Source of the DNA: Synaphobranchus kaupii
Taxonomy: Eukaryota; Chordata; Actinopteri; Anguilliformes; Synaphobranchidae
DNA: 64,000 bases
Reading direction: 5' to 3'
Assembly: GCA_029718625.1 (NCBI GenBank)
Contig: CM056379.1
Coordinates: 65,499,626-65,563,625, forward strand
Part shown: positions 45,807 to 57,487 of the stretch, in pieces
Layout of the letters: every line of letters starts with the position of its first letter
How positions within the stretch are numbered: position 1 is the stretch's first letter
The notes under the pieces: model-generated
Seen by the model: only the letters and a program-made list of their open reading frames with translations
The model's database searches: none
Told to the model about the DNA's origin: nothing
Program-made: the position numbers and the translations under genes

Positions 45807-46738
45807 AAGTTCGAGCCCTGGGCATTTGTATTTTTAGCCCTGACCATGTAATCACCATTCACAAGCTTTCTTTTTTGGAAAAAATCTCTACATCATGCCC
45901 AATGCAATCTTGGCCAAACTTTTACAGTTTTTGCTCAAAAGCTTTCCCAATTTTCAAGATTGAGCAATGGGGTCAGGTTCATTTTCATTCATGACCAAGC
46001 AGACTTCTTTCACATCCTTCCTTTTTGGGAAAAATCCATACATTATGGCCAAATGTGCGATCATGGCCCAATTATTACTGTTTTTGCTCAAAAGCTTTCC
46101 CAATTTTCAAGATAGAGCAATGGGGTCAAATGTGTTTTCATCCTTTTCACAACCTTTCTTTTTGGGGAAACTCCCTACATTATGGCAAAAAGTGTGACCA
46201 GGGCCAAATTATTACTGTTTTTGCTCAATAGCTTTCCCAATTTTCAAGATAGAGCAATGTAGTTTATTTTCATCCTTGACAAAGCAGACACCTTTCACAA
46301 CTTTTCTCTGTGTAATAATTGGGCCCCGATTGCACTTTTTTTGCCATAATGTAGGGATTTTCCCCACAGAGAAAAGTTGTGAAAGGTGTCTGCTTTGTCA
46401 AGGATGAAAATAAACTTAACTACATTGCTCCATCTTGAAAATTGGGAAAGCTATTGAACAAAAACAGTAATACTTCGGCCTTGATTGCACTTTTGGTCAT
46501 AATGAGGGGATTTTCCCCAAAAAGAAAAGTTGTGAAAGGTGTCTGCATGGCCATGGATGAAAATAAACTTGACCCCATTGCTTATAAATTTGGAAAACTA
46601 TTGAGCAAAAACAGTAAAAGTTTGGCCAAGATAGCATTTTGGGCATGATGTATGGATTATTTCCATAAATTAAAGGTTGTGAAACGTGTGTCTGCTTGCT
46701 CAAGGATGAAAATAAACTTGACCCCAGGGCTCTAACTT
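45807..46738. mobile_element. Foldback element with about 150-bp tandem units (family C)
   Basis: The ends AAGTTCGAGCCCTGGG (left) and CCCAGGGCTCTAACTT (right) are inverted repeats. The left arm has three units (TTTTTGCTCAAAAGCTTTCC-like at 45928, 46080, 46218) and the right arm two inverted units (about 46436 and 46593). The arms meet across a spacer of about 50 bp at 46312-46362, so the whole 930 bp can form one long hairpin. Each unit contains 'ctacattatggc' and 'caatggggtcaa' type phrases. It is non-coding and unrelated in sequence to the other two foldback elements. Confidence 0.8.
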
Positions 46739-48226
46739 TAAAGTGCAAATTTCATGAGGTTACAGTACCATAGCCAGGACTTAATAATTGTTACTATTAA
46801 TTGAGTCACAACTCCGATCAGCCTGTAATGAGACATTATGCAAAATATGATACAAAACGATAATACTATTGTCTGATTTCACAAAGTGTATTTTGCCTCT
46901 TAAAGCGGCAGTTTTACATAGTTACAAACATGATAGATACACCCTCACAAAAGATACAGATATGCTATTACATCCACATAAATATCTCCCCCAACCCCTA
47001 GCCATCAAATTGAAATCATATTGTTGGACCTCGCATTCAGCATTCAAATGCATTCTAGTATAAAAGAGCAGTGTTTGAATTGAGGGGGGGCTGGGGGGGT
47101 CTGTCAGAATGAATGGCCCTTAATTTTCTGTCAGAATGAATGGCCCTTATGAGCTGACGGGATGTTGCCTAATGTCTTTTGCTCTTTCTCTCTCTCTATC
47201 TCTCTCTCTCTCTCTCGGCCTCTCTCTGTCTCCCCCCCCCCCCCCCCCCATCCCTACCACGACCACCTTTTAACCTAATACCATGCCCATGTTGTGTTTA
47301 AGTCCCTTTTATAGAGTGTAGGTGCCCCGCCACATACTGTTCCTGGACACTTCTGGACAAGGCTGCCCTATTCATGTGATTATTTAGACTGGCAATCCCG
47401 TGGACGGTAAACCCTGTCCGTAAGGTTCCCCTGCATGGACTGACAGCGGTCATAACATGCAGTGCTATCATTAATTGTTCCGGTCTTCACATGTTGCTAT
47501 GAGTGATGATGCCTAAGCCCTCAACTCCCAGTCTTCTCCTGCCATTCCCTAAAGGACACCCACAGACACAAGTGCAAACAAGTGCAACCGGTCCCACAGC
47601 CTGCCGCGGGAAGCTAGCCTAAGCAACTGCCGTCAGCAGTCCACCCAATTGGATCCAGGCTAAAGGAGCCAAAATGGATTCCGACAGGGAAAGAGGCGCT
47701 TCCCCGCCCGTCAGAAGAGAGGTCCTGACTGCACTTTGCCACCTGTGGATCGTCCAGTCACAGGAGACAGAGCCCCCGCACGCCGTGCAGAACTGGTAGA
47801 GACACTGTGGAGTAGGTTGCATTTCACTCACGCAATTGCAACATTAATGGAAAAAGCACTGCATGTACTGCATCTCTTGTCCCTTGCCAGTCTAGATACC
47901 CAGACACTGGAGAAGGAAGAGACTGAACCAGGGTGTCATAACCGCAGCGACACAAAAAGAGTGTCTAATAGAGATATCTCTCCGCACCACACTGGATCAT
48001 CGTGGGACATACGTCAGTGTCCATATATCTGCTGGCCAGCAGATCACAAAGGGACTATTAAACTGGGCATGGACTAAATGTTTTAAAAATGGTTGGTGAA
48101 CCATTTGGACAGTTGTTTTTGTTGTTAGCAGGTAACTGCATCTTCAATGTTCAAATGTGATTCCTATTTGGTGATGTAAGAATAGGTTTTTAGCGGGTGC
48201 ATGCACCTATTCTTACAAGAGAGGGA
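46739..48226. other. Region with simple repeats, possible inner part of an LTR element
   Basis: Contains a (CT)n tract and a C-run at 47190-47250 and a direct duplication of 'ctgtcagaatgaatggccctt' at 47100-47150. The 113-codon ORF at 47736-48077 has no recognisable domain. If the LTR at 48227 is real, this would be the end of its internal region. Confidence 0.3.
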
Positions 48227-48901
48227 TGTAGGATATCTAATATTTAGATATATATAAGTCAAGCACCCCCCCCCCCCCCCCCCCCCGCTCTCTATCTCTG
48301 TCGCTCTCTGTCTCTCTCTTACACATTAACCATTAACCCCCACCAACATCAAAGATAAGCCAGTCTTTGTCATAAATGACCCCCCTCCCCCACACCTTAA
48401 CCCAATCAGGGCATGGGTCCCCTCCCTGTCAAGGTACTTTATGAGTGTACCGCAGAAAACTAATTTAGTCAGTTTGGAGTTTGTTGGTGAAGAAGTCTTT
48501 CTTTTTGGTTCCTCGTGCGTTTCCTTTTGTTCCTGTTCAGCTGGAGGGTAAATAATTTGTCAATTTTTGGCATATCTCTCTCTTTACTGGTATTTCCTAA
48601 TTAATGTCTGGTTTAATGCCTTCACTTTTGTGAATTATAAGTAGTCAGCCTATATTCCTTCGTGAATGTATGATTCCCAGTCATTATTCTAATTGAATGT
48701 TTTCATTTAATAAAATTACTTAATATCAAGACCTGATTTAGACTTTGTTTTGGCTTGTTGGTTGATCCACCAGGTTACTGTTCGACTTACCTATCAAAGA
48801 ATTTGGCGATTTAATTGATGATTGTCATTTTTTATAATAATTATTAAATTAAATAACATAAAACTTATTTTGAATGTAGGTTAAGTGAGGGGTTCTAACA
48901 C
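48227..48901 (+). mobile_element. Possible 3' LTR of an unidentified retroelement
   Basis: A purine run (ACAAGAGAGGGA) resembling a polypurine tract precedes TGTAGGATATCT. The segment has AATAAA at 48709-48714 and ends ...GGGGTTCTAACA at 48901, giving TGT(A)G...CTAACA ends. No matching 5' LTR is in the window and no target duplication can be tested. A C-run and (CT)n tract lie inside. Confidence 0.35.
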
Positions 48902-49089
48902 GCAATATCACTTGTGTTCAGTATTCAGAGTGTTGAACGTTTTAACAAGGGCATTGACTGTTGGAACCGCTGGATTCAGAAAATACACATTTTACCTAGT
49001 CCTCACATACCCGACAGAGCCAACTTATTTTTACATGCACGTCAAGTTGTTAAAAAAAAAGATCAAGCGCTTATGGTCTGCCCTACAAC

Positions 49090-50200
49090 TAGGGTTGCAA
49101 AGGGGTGGAAAATTTCCAGAAACTTTCTGTAAATTTACCATGGGAAGTTAAGCTCGGGATTTTTGAGCAATTTTTTTTTTGCAAAAGTTAGCCTATAACA
49201 TGGAACTTAAATTTACTTGGAAAATTTCTGGACCAGTTTCGAGTATATTTTACGTTTTAGTATTTTTTTGTGAATATACCTGCGCTGGCATTGTTTAGAA
49301 ACTCGACGTTCCATAATTCCCTCTGGACAGTTCAATGAAGTAAAATGACCGAATTAGCAAGGTGGTATGCACTGTCAAAAATGTCCAGACGAGGAGATGA
49401 TATCTCATTGGTCAAGAACCGCCCGTGCGTTGCAGTAATGGATATGTAGTCAGTTAAAGTGGAAGACAAACCGGACTACAAATCATTAATCATTACTTTA
49501 AAAAATTTAAATTGGAACATGAAATGTATGCTCTATATCCGTATACCACAGAGGCTAATCCAGGGACGTTTCGGCTCATTCTATAAATCAGATTTCAAGA
49601 AATTGCTGATAGTCTCTGAAGTCCATTCTATCTGTCATAGGGAATTTAATTCCGAAACCAATCTCCACCCATGTCTGACATACTCACTTGAGTACTCTAT
49701 TACATGTGCAGTGCATTCTTTTATCACATGCACAGATCATTCCTAGCATCCTGCACACTACTGCAGGGCCCTCTGCATGCACTGTGCATTCTTCCATCAC
49801 ATGTGCCGTGCATTCTTCCATCACATGCAGAAATAATTCCCAGCATCCTGCACACTACAGCTATTGAGGCTATTGAGGCCACACTACTGCATTTGAGCCC
49901 AAGGACTACATCCATTTTGAATCAATTTTTCTTTGGGCGGGGGGGGGGGGGGTTAGGAAAAATAAATTTATTTTATTCAACGTTCAATGAAAGAATTCAT
50001 TAAAGTTTGCATGGATGTCTGCTTATGACTAAACAAAATGTTTATATTTATGTCTGCATATGACGAGGTAAATACAGCTACTACAAATAACGCCAACATT
50101 TCCAGTTTATTCCCGTTAATTCCCATTAATTCCCATATATTCCCGTTAATTCTCATGGAAAGTTTCCACCTTTGAATATTCCCGGAATTTTGCAACCCTA
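49090..50200. mobile_element. Non-autonomous hAT element, 1111 bp, perfect 8-bp duplication
   Basis: CCTACAAC is present at 49082-49089 and 50201-50208. The ends are TAGGGTTGCAAAGGGGTGG and, inverted, TAGGGTTGCAAAATTCCGGG. Subterminal 'aatttccag' and 'ttcccgttaattccc' motifs repeat near both ends. No transposase is visible. Internal direct repeats of 'gcattcttccatcacatg' lie at about 49715-49830. Confidence 0.93.
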
Positions 50201-50514
50201 CCTACAACAAATATGCAAGTATGTCACTACCAAAGTGTCAAAAGGAGTGGGGTGAGGCTAGTCCTGATCTTATGTCAGTTTTATGTCAAATTAATTCTGT
50301 AAGTGTAATCCAAAACTGATCCCAGATCCGTGTCCTACAGTTTAAGTTTTAAAAATGAGATGATGCCTCCGACTGGTGATCACAGCTATCCGTTTTGTAT
50401 TCTGACACCTGGTTGGTTGGTTGGTTGATTGGTTGTAACTGCATATATTAAAAAAGTTGGGAATTCATTTAGTCAACACAAAAAACCCGTTAGTCGCAGC
50501 CGAACTCAAAGAAA

Positions 50515-50595
50515 ATGAAACGGAGACAGCTAAATTTATTCGAATCGTTTGCCCAAAAGAAGACAGCTAACATTCACCAGGATAACAGTGATTAA
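50515..50595 (+). pseudogene. Short ORF resembling the start of a hAT-type or zinc-finger transposase
   Basis: MKRRQLNLFESFAQKK, followed by a stop after 26 codons, has the basic-aromatic opening common in domesticated hAT and BED/ZMYM-type proteins. Open sequence continues past the stop (ITEAIDPESLPLTEETATAK) to about 50700, where a hairpin MITE follows. This is a weak similarity based on composition only. Confidence 0.25.
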
Positions 50596-50744
50596 ATCAC
50601 AGAAGCAATCGATCCAGAATCTCTTCCATTGACCGAAGAAACTGCCACAGCTAAAGTTAGTAGTGGCCCAGCAAACAGTGGAGCAATACCGAAATCGCTG
50701 TGCTGATGTTTATACAGCCTATTCCCAGCCAAGCGAAACAGAAA

Positions 50745-51084
50745 ACATGAATTGTGACGCAATTCGATCGTAGTTCTAATAAAATAGCGCCCGTTTATTG
50801 GCTGAAAATCGCTCTACCAGTTTTTGGCAGTTTTAAACCCGGTGCACACTGAAAATCTGAGTCCATCCAAGACTGACTGAGATCGATCAGAAAAAATCCA
50901 GTTTTTGGTCGAGATTTTCTCAGATTTGAAGATTGAGCATGTTGGATCTCAGTCAGTCTTTGATGGACTCAGATTTTGAGTGTGCACCAGGTTTAAAACT
51001 GACAAAAACTGGTAGAACGATTTCCAGCCAATAAACAGGCATTATTTTATTAGAACTACGATCGAATTGCGTCACAATTCATGT
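50745..51084. mobile_element. 340-bp hairpin MITE
   Basis: ACATGAATTGTGACGCAATT starting at 50745 is matched by its reverse complement ending at 51084, and the arms pair for about 150 bases each ('cgatcgtagttctaataaaat', 'ggtgcacactgaaaatctgag', 'catcaaagactgactgagatc'). The loop is short. The superfamily is unknown because no clear target duplication was found. Confidence 0.8.
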
Positions 51085-51253
51085 GTTGTGGGGGTCGTTT
51101 CAAGGGGGGCTGTATTGGCATCATGATGATGTCATTTTATTGGGGTGGTTGTTGTAAATGTTTTTTTTATGGTAGGTCTTGATGCTTAGGGGAAAACATG
51201 TGTTGGTATTTTTTTTTTAGAACATCGTGAAAAAGTAATGGTATATATATATA

Positions 51254-51955
51254 CAGACCCTTTCCAAAAAATTTGAATATCATGGAAAAGTTTTTTTTTT
51301 TCCATAATTCCATTCAAAAAGTGAAACTTTCATAGATTATAGATTCATTACACACAAAGTGAAATATTTCTAGCCTTTATTTGTTTCATTTTTCATAATT
51401 TTTGCTTACAGCTCCAGAAAACCCCCAAAACAGTATTTCAAGAAATTAGAATAGTGTGTCAAAAATCAGCATTTACTTCAGTTATTTCAGAGAATGAATG
51501 TTTTAGACTGAGTGTCACACTATCATCTAATTTACTCAAAACACCTGCAAAGTTTATCTCAGTTTGGTTCAGTATGGGGAAGACTGCAGACTTGACAATT
51601 GGCCAGAAGACCATCATTGACACCCTCCAGAAGATGGGTAAGCCACAAAAGGTCATCGCTAAGGAGGCTGGCTGTTCAGAGTGCAGTGTCCAAGCACATC
51701 AATAGAAAGTTTAGTGGAAGGGAAAAATGTGGCAGGAGAAGGTGCACAAGCAAAATAGATGACCGTAGGCTTCAGCGGATTGTCAAGCAAAGACGATTCC
51801 AAAATTTGGCGGAGATGCAGAGGGAGTGGGCTGAGGCTGAGGCTGGGAGTCCGTGCTTCAAAAACCACCACGTACAGACGTATCCGGGACCATGGGCTAC
51901 AACTGTCGGATTCCTCGAGTCAAGCCACTCCACTCATTCTCTGAAATAACTGAAG
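51254..51955 (+). mobile_element. Tc1-like element with transposase N-terminus, truncated (Tc1-1)
   Basis: It starts CAGACCCTTTCCAAAAAATT after TA. The transposase starts at 51573 (MGKTADLTIGQKTIIDTLQK) and continues, with a frame change near 51690, through HINRKFSGREKCGRRRC and MGYNCRIPRVKP, the paired-like DNA-binding half. The catalytic half is deleted: after 'caagccactcc' there is only the reverse complement of an inner piece of the left end. The next Tc1 element begins in this piece at a TA. Confidence 0.8.
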
Positions 51956-51957
51956 TA

Positions 51958-52731
51958 CAGTCAAGCGGAAAAGTCTCCCCACCCCTTTCACCTTCTCCAC
52001 GTTTTATTACGTTACAGACCATATACTACAATAGATTGAGTTAATTTTTTGTCTCAGAATTCTACACAAAATAGCCCATAATGACAAAGTGAAAACAGGT
52101 TTTTAGACATTTGTGCTAATTTATTAAAAAATCAAAATGTAAAATATCATATGTACACAAGTGTGCACACCCTTTGATATGACACCCAAAAGTGAGCTGA
52201 GGTGCATTTTGTTTCCACTGATACTGCTTGAGATGTTTCTACAACTTAATTGGAGGTCCACCTGTGATAAATTCAAATGATTGGACATGATTGGGGGATT
52301 GCCAACACCTGCCTATATAAGGTCCCACAGTGGACAGTGCATGTCAGAGCAAACTCCAAGCCATGGGGTCCAAGGAATTATCTGCAGACCTCAGAAACAG
52401 GATTGTGTCAAGGCATAGATCTGGAGAAGGGTACAGAAAAATCTCTGCAGCTTTACAGGTCCCAAAGAGCACAGTGGCCACCATCATTCGTAAATGGAAG
52501 AAGTTTGGAACCACCAAGAATCTTCCCTAGACCTGGCCGCCCGGCCCAAACTGAGCAATCGGGGAAGACGGGCCTTGGCCAGGGAGGTGAGCAGGAACCT
52601 GAGGGTCACTCTGACAGAGCTCCAGCGTATCCTTGTGGAGATGGGAGAACCTTTCAGAAGATCAACCATCCAGGCAGCACTCCACCAATCAGGCCTTTAT
52701 GGTAGTGGCCAGATGGAAGCCCCTCCTTAGT
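51958..52731 (+). mobile_element. Tc1-like element, left part with transposase (Tc1-2)
   Basis: It begins CAGTCAAGCGGAAAAGTCTC after TA at 51956. The transposase starts at 52363 (MGSKELSADLRNRIVSRHRS) with a helix-turn-helix (KISAALQVPKSTVATIIRKW). A frame change near 52531 is followed by RGRRALAREVSRNLRVTL, the second DNA-binding subdomain. The gene is then broken at 52731 by a LINE insertion and resumes at 55008. Confidence 0.88.
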
Positions 52732-55001
52732 CTTCTTCTTCGTTTGGGTGGGATCTTTTTTTTTTTTTGTCCCACATCCCCAGGCTCGGGGCCGAGGGGC
52801 TATCCTTTTACCACCCCGAGCCTAGGGGGGGGTTCACCCGGACTATATTTCAGGGCACACCTCCAGTAGCCACGTCACCGTGTCATCATCCAGAACCGAC
52901 AGACCATGCATCCCATTGGGTGCCCGATAAATCGGGCAGTCCAGGATGACATGGTCTGCGGTTTGTTCCTCCGCGCCACACTCGCAGGCTGCGCAAGAAG
53001 CCAAGCCCCATCTGTGCATCGATGAGCGGAAGCGCCCAACGCCGGTCCGGAGGCGGTTAAGCCTCACCCATGCCAGTCTAGGCAGGTCCACCCCAATAGG
53101 GGGAAAACCGACGTCTGGGATGAAGTCACGGAGTCTAGAGGTGTTCTCCTCCCACTCCGTGCTCCAGATGTAATCCGCCCACCGTGCCGCACTGATGTTA
53201 AGATCACTGCATTGCTGCAGGAATTCCTGTGCGGCAGGCACAAATGGGTGTCTCGACTTAAGGCGCCGGGGAGGCTCAGCAATTACAGCGAGCCTTTCGT
53301 GGAGCAGATGGTTTGGCTCCATGGCCCGGCACGCGAGACGTGCTGTGGCTCCCGCGCGGCGAAGCCCAGCGGGCTGGATGCCTGCAAGAATGGGAAGATT
53401 GTCCACGGGAGTGGGACGCAGGCATCCTGTCACGATGCGCAAGGCTTCGTTGATGGGCGTATCGATGAGGCGGGTGTGGGCACTGCGACACCATACCGGT
53501 GCGCAGTACTCACTAGTCGAGTAAACAAGGGCCAGGGCTGCCGTACGCAATGTTCTTGCGTCGGCGCCCCAGCCTGACCCGACTAGTCGCCTCATCAATG
53601 CCACACGAGATGTTAACTTCTTGCGCAGTGACTCAAGGTGTCGGCGAAACGTGAGCGACCTGTCCAATGTCACGCCGAGGTAGATTGGCTCAGCGCAGCA
53701 TGGCAGGGGTGTTCCACCAATATATATTCGGAGCTCACGTTTAGCCTCCCTGTTGTTAAGATGGAAGGCCGCCGACACCGTCTTTGCCTCGCTGAGCTTC
53801 AACCTCCATTTCCAGAGGTATGCCACTAGTGTCTGCATGTCCTGGCTCAAAGTCCCCTCCAATGACTGCCAGTCTCCAGCGGAGTACACCAACGCGAGGT
53901 CATCTGGCTGACTGTATCAGGCAAGTCATAAGTGTAGATATTATAGAGGAGGGGGGCCAGGACAGATCCCTGGGGGACGCCGTTCTTGAGGCGTCGTAAC
54001 CTGCTTTGCTGTCCGCTACCGGTGGTAAGGTTAAAGCTGCGATTTCGGACAAGCTCCAAGATTATACTGACCATGTGCCTGTCCGGCAGCAGGCGGAGCA
54101 GCTTGCAGGTGAGGCCGCGGTGCCATACGGTATCATAGGCAGCCGTCAGATCGACAAAAACGGCTCCGGCCTTCTTCTTGAACGAAAAGCTGTCCTCGAT
54201 GTCTTGAGTCATCAAAGTGACTTGGTCTACGGTCGATCTCCCGCGTCGGAACCCGGCCTGCTCCCGAGGGAGCAGTGGGTCGACGATCGGTTCGACGCGG
54301 GCGTAGATAAGACGCTCGAGGATCTTGAAGGGGATGCAGAGCAAGGAGATGGGACGGTAGCTCTTAGGATCCCCTTCAGGCTTATTCGGCTTAGGGATCG
54401 CGACAACTAGGGCTCTTCTCCAGATTTTGGGGATCTTGAGTTGGCGCAAGCAGGAAGAGAGGAAAGCTCTTAACCAGGACTTCAGGGCAGGTGCGGCATG
54501 GAGTATAAGCTCCGGGCAGATGGAATCAGGGCCCGGAGCTTTTCCTGGCTTTAGGTGCTGGAGGGCGGCAGCGAACTCCTCCGGTGTGAATTCACCGGAG
54601 ATGTTATCGCTGCTAGATGTTGGGGCCCTCCAGAGGTCAGACACTTCTTTTGCCACGAGTCGTGATGACTCGCGGTCTTTACCCTCGTATACCCCATTTT
54701 TCACAAATTGTGATGCGATTTTATTTGCAGAAATGGGGCAGTGACGAGGGGAGTGTCTTGACCTGCCAGTGAGGTTGTTCAGGATACTCCATGCCTTGCG
54801 GCTGGAGTGCGAGAAGTCGATGGAATTGACAGCCTCCTCCCAGCGCTCTTGTCTCCTCCGGCCGAGTCTTGACAACAGGGCTGTAGCAGCCCTGTTTGAC
54901 TCGGTTCCGGCAGGAGCCTGAAGGAAAACGCGGTAGAGGTTCTCGCACTCCGCATCCCAGCACGGTTTGTAGCTATTGCGACGTCCGCGTGGGATGGATT
55001 T
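52732..55001 (-). mobile_element. Jockey-like LINE, 5' truncated, inserted in the Tc1 transposase
   Basis: CTTAGT occurs at 52726-52731 and 55002-55007, and the Tc1 coding text joins across it, so the bounds are firm. On the minus strand the protein reads [83 protein letters not shown] and GVPQGSVLAP. After a frame change near 53900 it continues LVYSAGDWQSLEGTLS to a C-terminal AACECGAEEQTADHVILDCP. The layout and sequence fit a Jockey-type LINE. The endonuclease domain is missing. The tail at 52732-52770 holds GAAGAAGAC and an A-run. Confidence 0.9.
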
Positions 55002-55007
55002 CTTAGT

Positions 55008-55392
55008 AAAAAGGCACATCACAGCCCGCTTGGAGTTTGCCAAAAGGCACCTAGAGGACTCACAAACCATGGGAATCATGATTCTCTGGTCTGATGAAAC
55101 CAAAATTGAACCTTTTGGCCTGAATACCAAGTGTCACGTCTGGAGGAAACCAGGCACCGCTCATCACCTGGCTAATACCATCCCTACAGTGAAGCATGGC
55201 GGTGGCAGCATCATGATGTGGGGATGTTTTTCAGCAGCGGGGACGGGGCGACTAGTCCTGATAGAGGGAAAGATGAATGCAGCTAAGTACACCGAGATCC
55301 TTGAAGAAAACCTGCTCCAGAGCGCTCTGGACCTCAGACTGGGGCGAAGGTTTACCTTCCAACACGACCCGAAGCACACAGCCAAGAGAACA
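55008..55392 (+). mobile_element. Tc1-like element, right part with catalytic core (Tc1-2, continued)
   Basis: The transposase continues with [16 protein letters not shown], the first catalytic Asp in [42 protein letters not shown] and the second Asp in [12 protein letters not shown]. The sequence is cut at 55392, so the final Glu of the DD34E triad and the right inverted repeat are missing. An unrelated repeat follows. Confidence 0.88.
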
Positions 55393-57400
55393 ATTGCATT
55401 TTTCTGTATTTTTTTTAAATTTTCCTATTCATAATGACTCCAAGGAAATTTTTACCTTAATCTACCACATATCAGCGCACAGTAAATTGGAATGAGCATT
55501 TGTCATGCCCTAAGAGACAAGTATACGCCATCGCCTATATGTACGATAACATGAACATAAAATAGTATTAGACCATCTGCAAAATGCTGCCAAATGTTCT
55601 ATCTTCAATGAACACCGGTAGCCTACATCAAAAATACATTTAACGATTGCACTACAGTATGTGGACTGCACTCAAAATGTGACAATAACAATAGGGCTAT
55701 CAAACATATTGGAAAGACAGTGCTCGAGTGGAAACTTGAACGTACATATGTAGCCAGCGAGACCAACAGCATTTTAGACGCAAAAATACTTACATATCGG
55801 ACAAGGGAAACTCCTCTCCTTAACCCTATTTACTTTGGCCCTTTTGAGGCAATGTTCTCCTGGTTTCTACTAGTTTTATTTAAATGTCAGTATCTAAAAA
55901 AATATTCCCTGCAAAATCCATGGTTTTAAGTTTGAACTGAAGAAGAAGCTGTATCATTCAGAAATTTGCTACAGAATACATTTATTTCAGAATAGTCACA
56001 TACAGTATATATATAATAACCATAACATACGTCGCCTAATGTATTTAAATACGTTTAAAAAAGAACGTACGAAAGCGCGTGCGTATTCACACAAGTACAG
56101 CAACGAATTTCAGCGCTCAGTGCGAGGGGAGGTCACTGCGGAAATGTCGACTGTATGGGACTTTGGCGAAATATAAAAAGATAAACTCTTCAGGGTTCAT
56201 GAGAAAACAGCTGTAGCTGAATATACTGGTAAGTACTTGGTTTCTTAAACATATTTATACGAGAGATTTTGGAGCAAAAAATGAGGTGTCTTCTAAACCG
56301 AAAGTGGATCAGGTACTGTATATAGTACAGTAAGCAAGGGAAAACGGCGAATACTCATTTGTACAACGTTTAAAAAAAATATTATTGTTTCTATACGTCA
56401 ACATGATTTTCTTAGCGTGTATAAACGGTGCATTTGATGCATTTTACAGTCTGTGGCTGTAGCCAGAGGAGGGTGCGTGAGTGCTGTGGGCTACTAATAG
56501 CACCCTCCTAATTTATTGCACGGCAGTGTAACTGGAGAAGCTGCGGTTTTCGCAAGAAGCTACCCTTTAAAAAAATACTGCGTCAAAATTTTCGGGGTTT
56601 TCTTAAAGCTGTAGTTTATAATTTCAGATGAACATGATACTGTAATTGAGACGGATACGTCTCAAACCACTAGGGGTGAAGCTTATAGAGTTAATGCGTA
56701 TTCTATAGAGCTTGCGTAATACTAGACAGTTAAAACGAAAACTGCCGTTACGCTGGGCTGTAGTAAATTTCTCAAAGCACCCAAAAAGACCTGGTATATG
56801 CCGTTGCTAAGGTTATAATGTACTCTATTGGATAAATAAAAGCTGACAATTAAACCAGAATGAACTGTAATGAATGAGACAGTCTTACAGGGCATGGGGG
56901 TATTACGCGGCAACGTTTATACAAGTGTTGTATATTTCTCAAACCGATTGTACCAGACAATAAATGACCACTGAATTTTGAAAGGAATCTCGATGTGTAA
57001 AACCGATGGTAGGATTGTATATTTATTTCATATTTAGTAGCATATATTGCTAGTAGAATACATGATAGAATGAGACAATACTTTCAGTTTATTTTGCATT
57101 TGAGTGAGCAGGGCTTTTCACGGCTTTTCTGGCATACAATCAGGCTATTGTTGGGTTTATCGCATTGCTATGACGTTATTCTAATTTTATATGATGAATA
57201 AATATACTTATGAACTCAAACATAGACGCTGTTGTCCACTATGTCACGCATGGGTAGGTATAGACTAGGTGGGGGGTTACTTGTTAAATGGACTTGCTAC
57301 GGGGAAATAGTGACACTTAGAAACTCGGTATTTAGCAGAAATCGTCACGAACCGTCTACCAATAAATTTAAAACACAGAGTTTGCGATTTCCAATCATAG
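55393..57400. repeat. Unclassified dispersed repeat, inverted partner of 2493-3652
   Basis: The reverse complement of 2493-3652, for example 'cttaatctaccacatatcagcgcacagtaaattggaatgagc', 'ttaaaccagaatgaactgtaatgaatgagac' and 'catgggtaggtatagactaggtgggggg'. It carries an extra 867 bp at 55824-56690. Its left edge coincides with the truncation of Tc1-2. No shared ORF. Confidence 0.7.
55824..56690. mobile_element. piggyBac-like non-autonomous element at a TTAA site
   Basis: TTAA flanks both ends (55820-55823 and 56691-56694), and the partner repeat at about 3200 lacks exactly this segment, showing the empty site. The ends CCCTATTTACTTTGGCCC and, inverted, CTCTATAAGCTTCACCCC form imperfect inverted repeats. 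TTAA duplication and C-rich ends are piggyBac traits. No transposase is encoded. Confidence 0.8.
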
Positions 57401-57487
57401 TTTGACTGCAGTAGCAACGAATGTCTCAGTTGAGCAAAAAAGGTCCAGCAGGCGGGACTTCTACGCGAAGGAGTTAAGCTTTTACAG

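Noticed and set aside
54006..54410. Plus-strand ORFs over 53-55 kb
   Set aside because: They are shadows of the minus-strand LINE reverse transcriptase.
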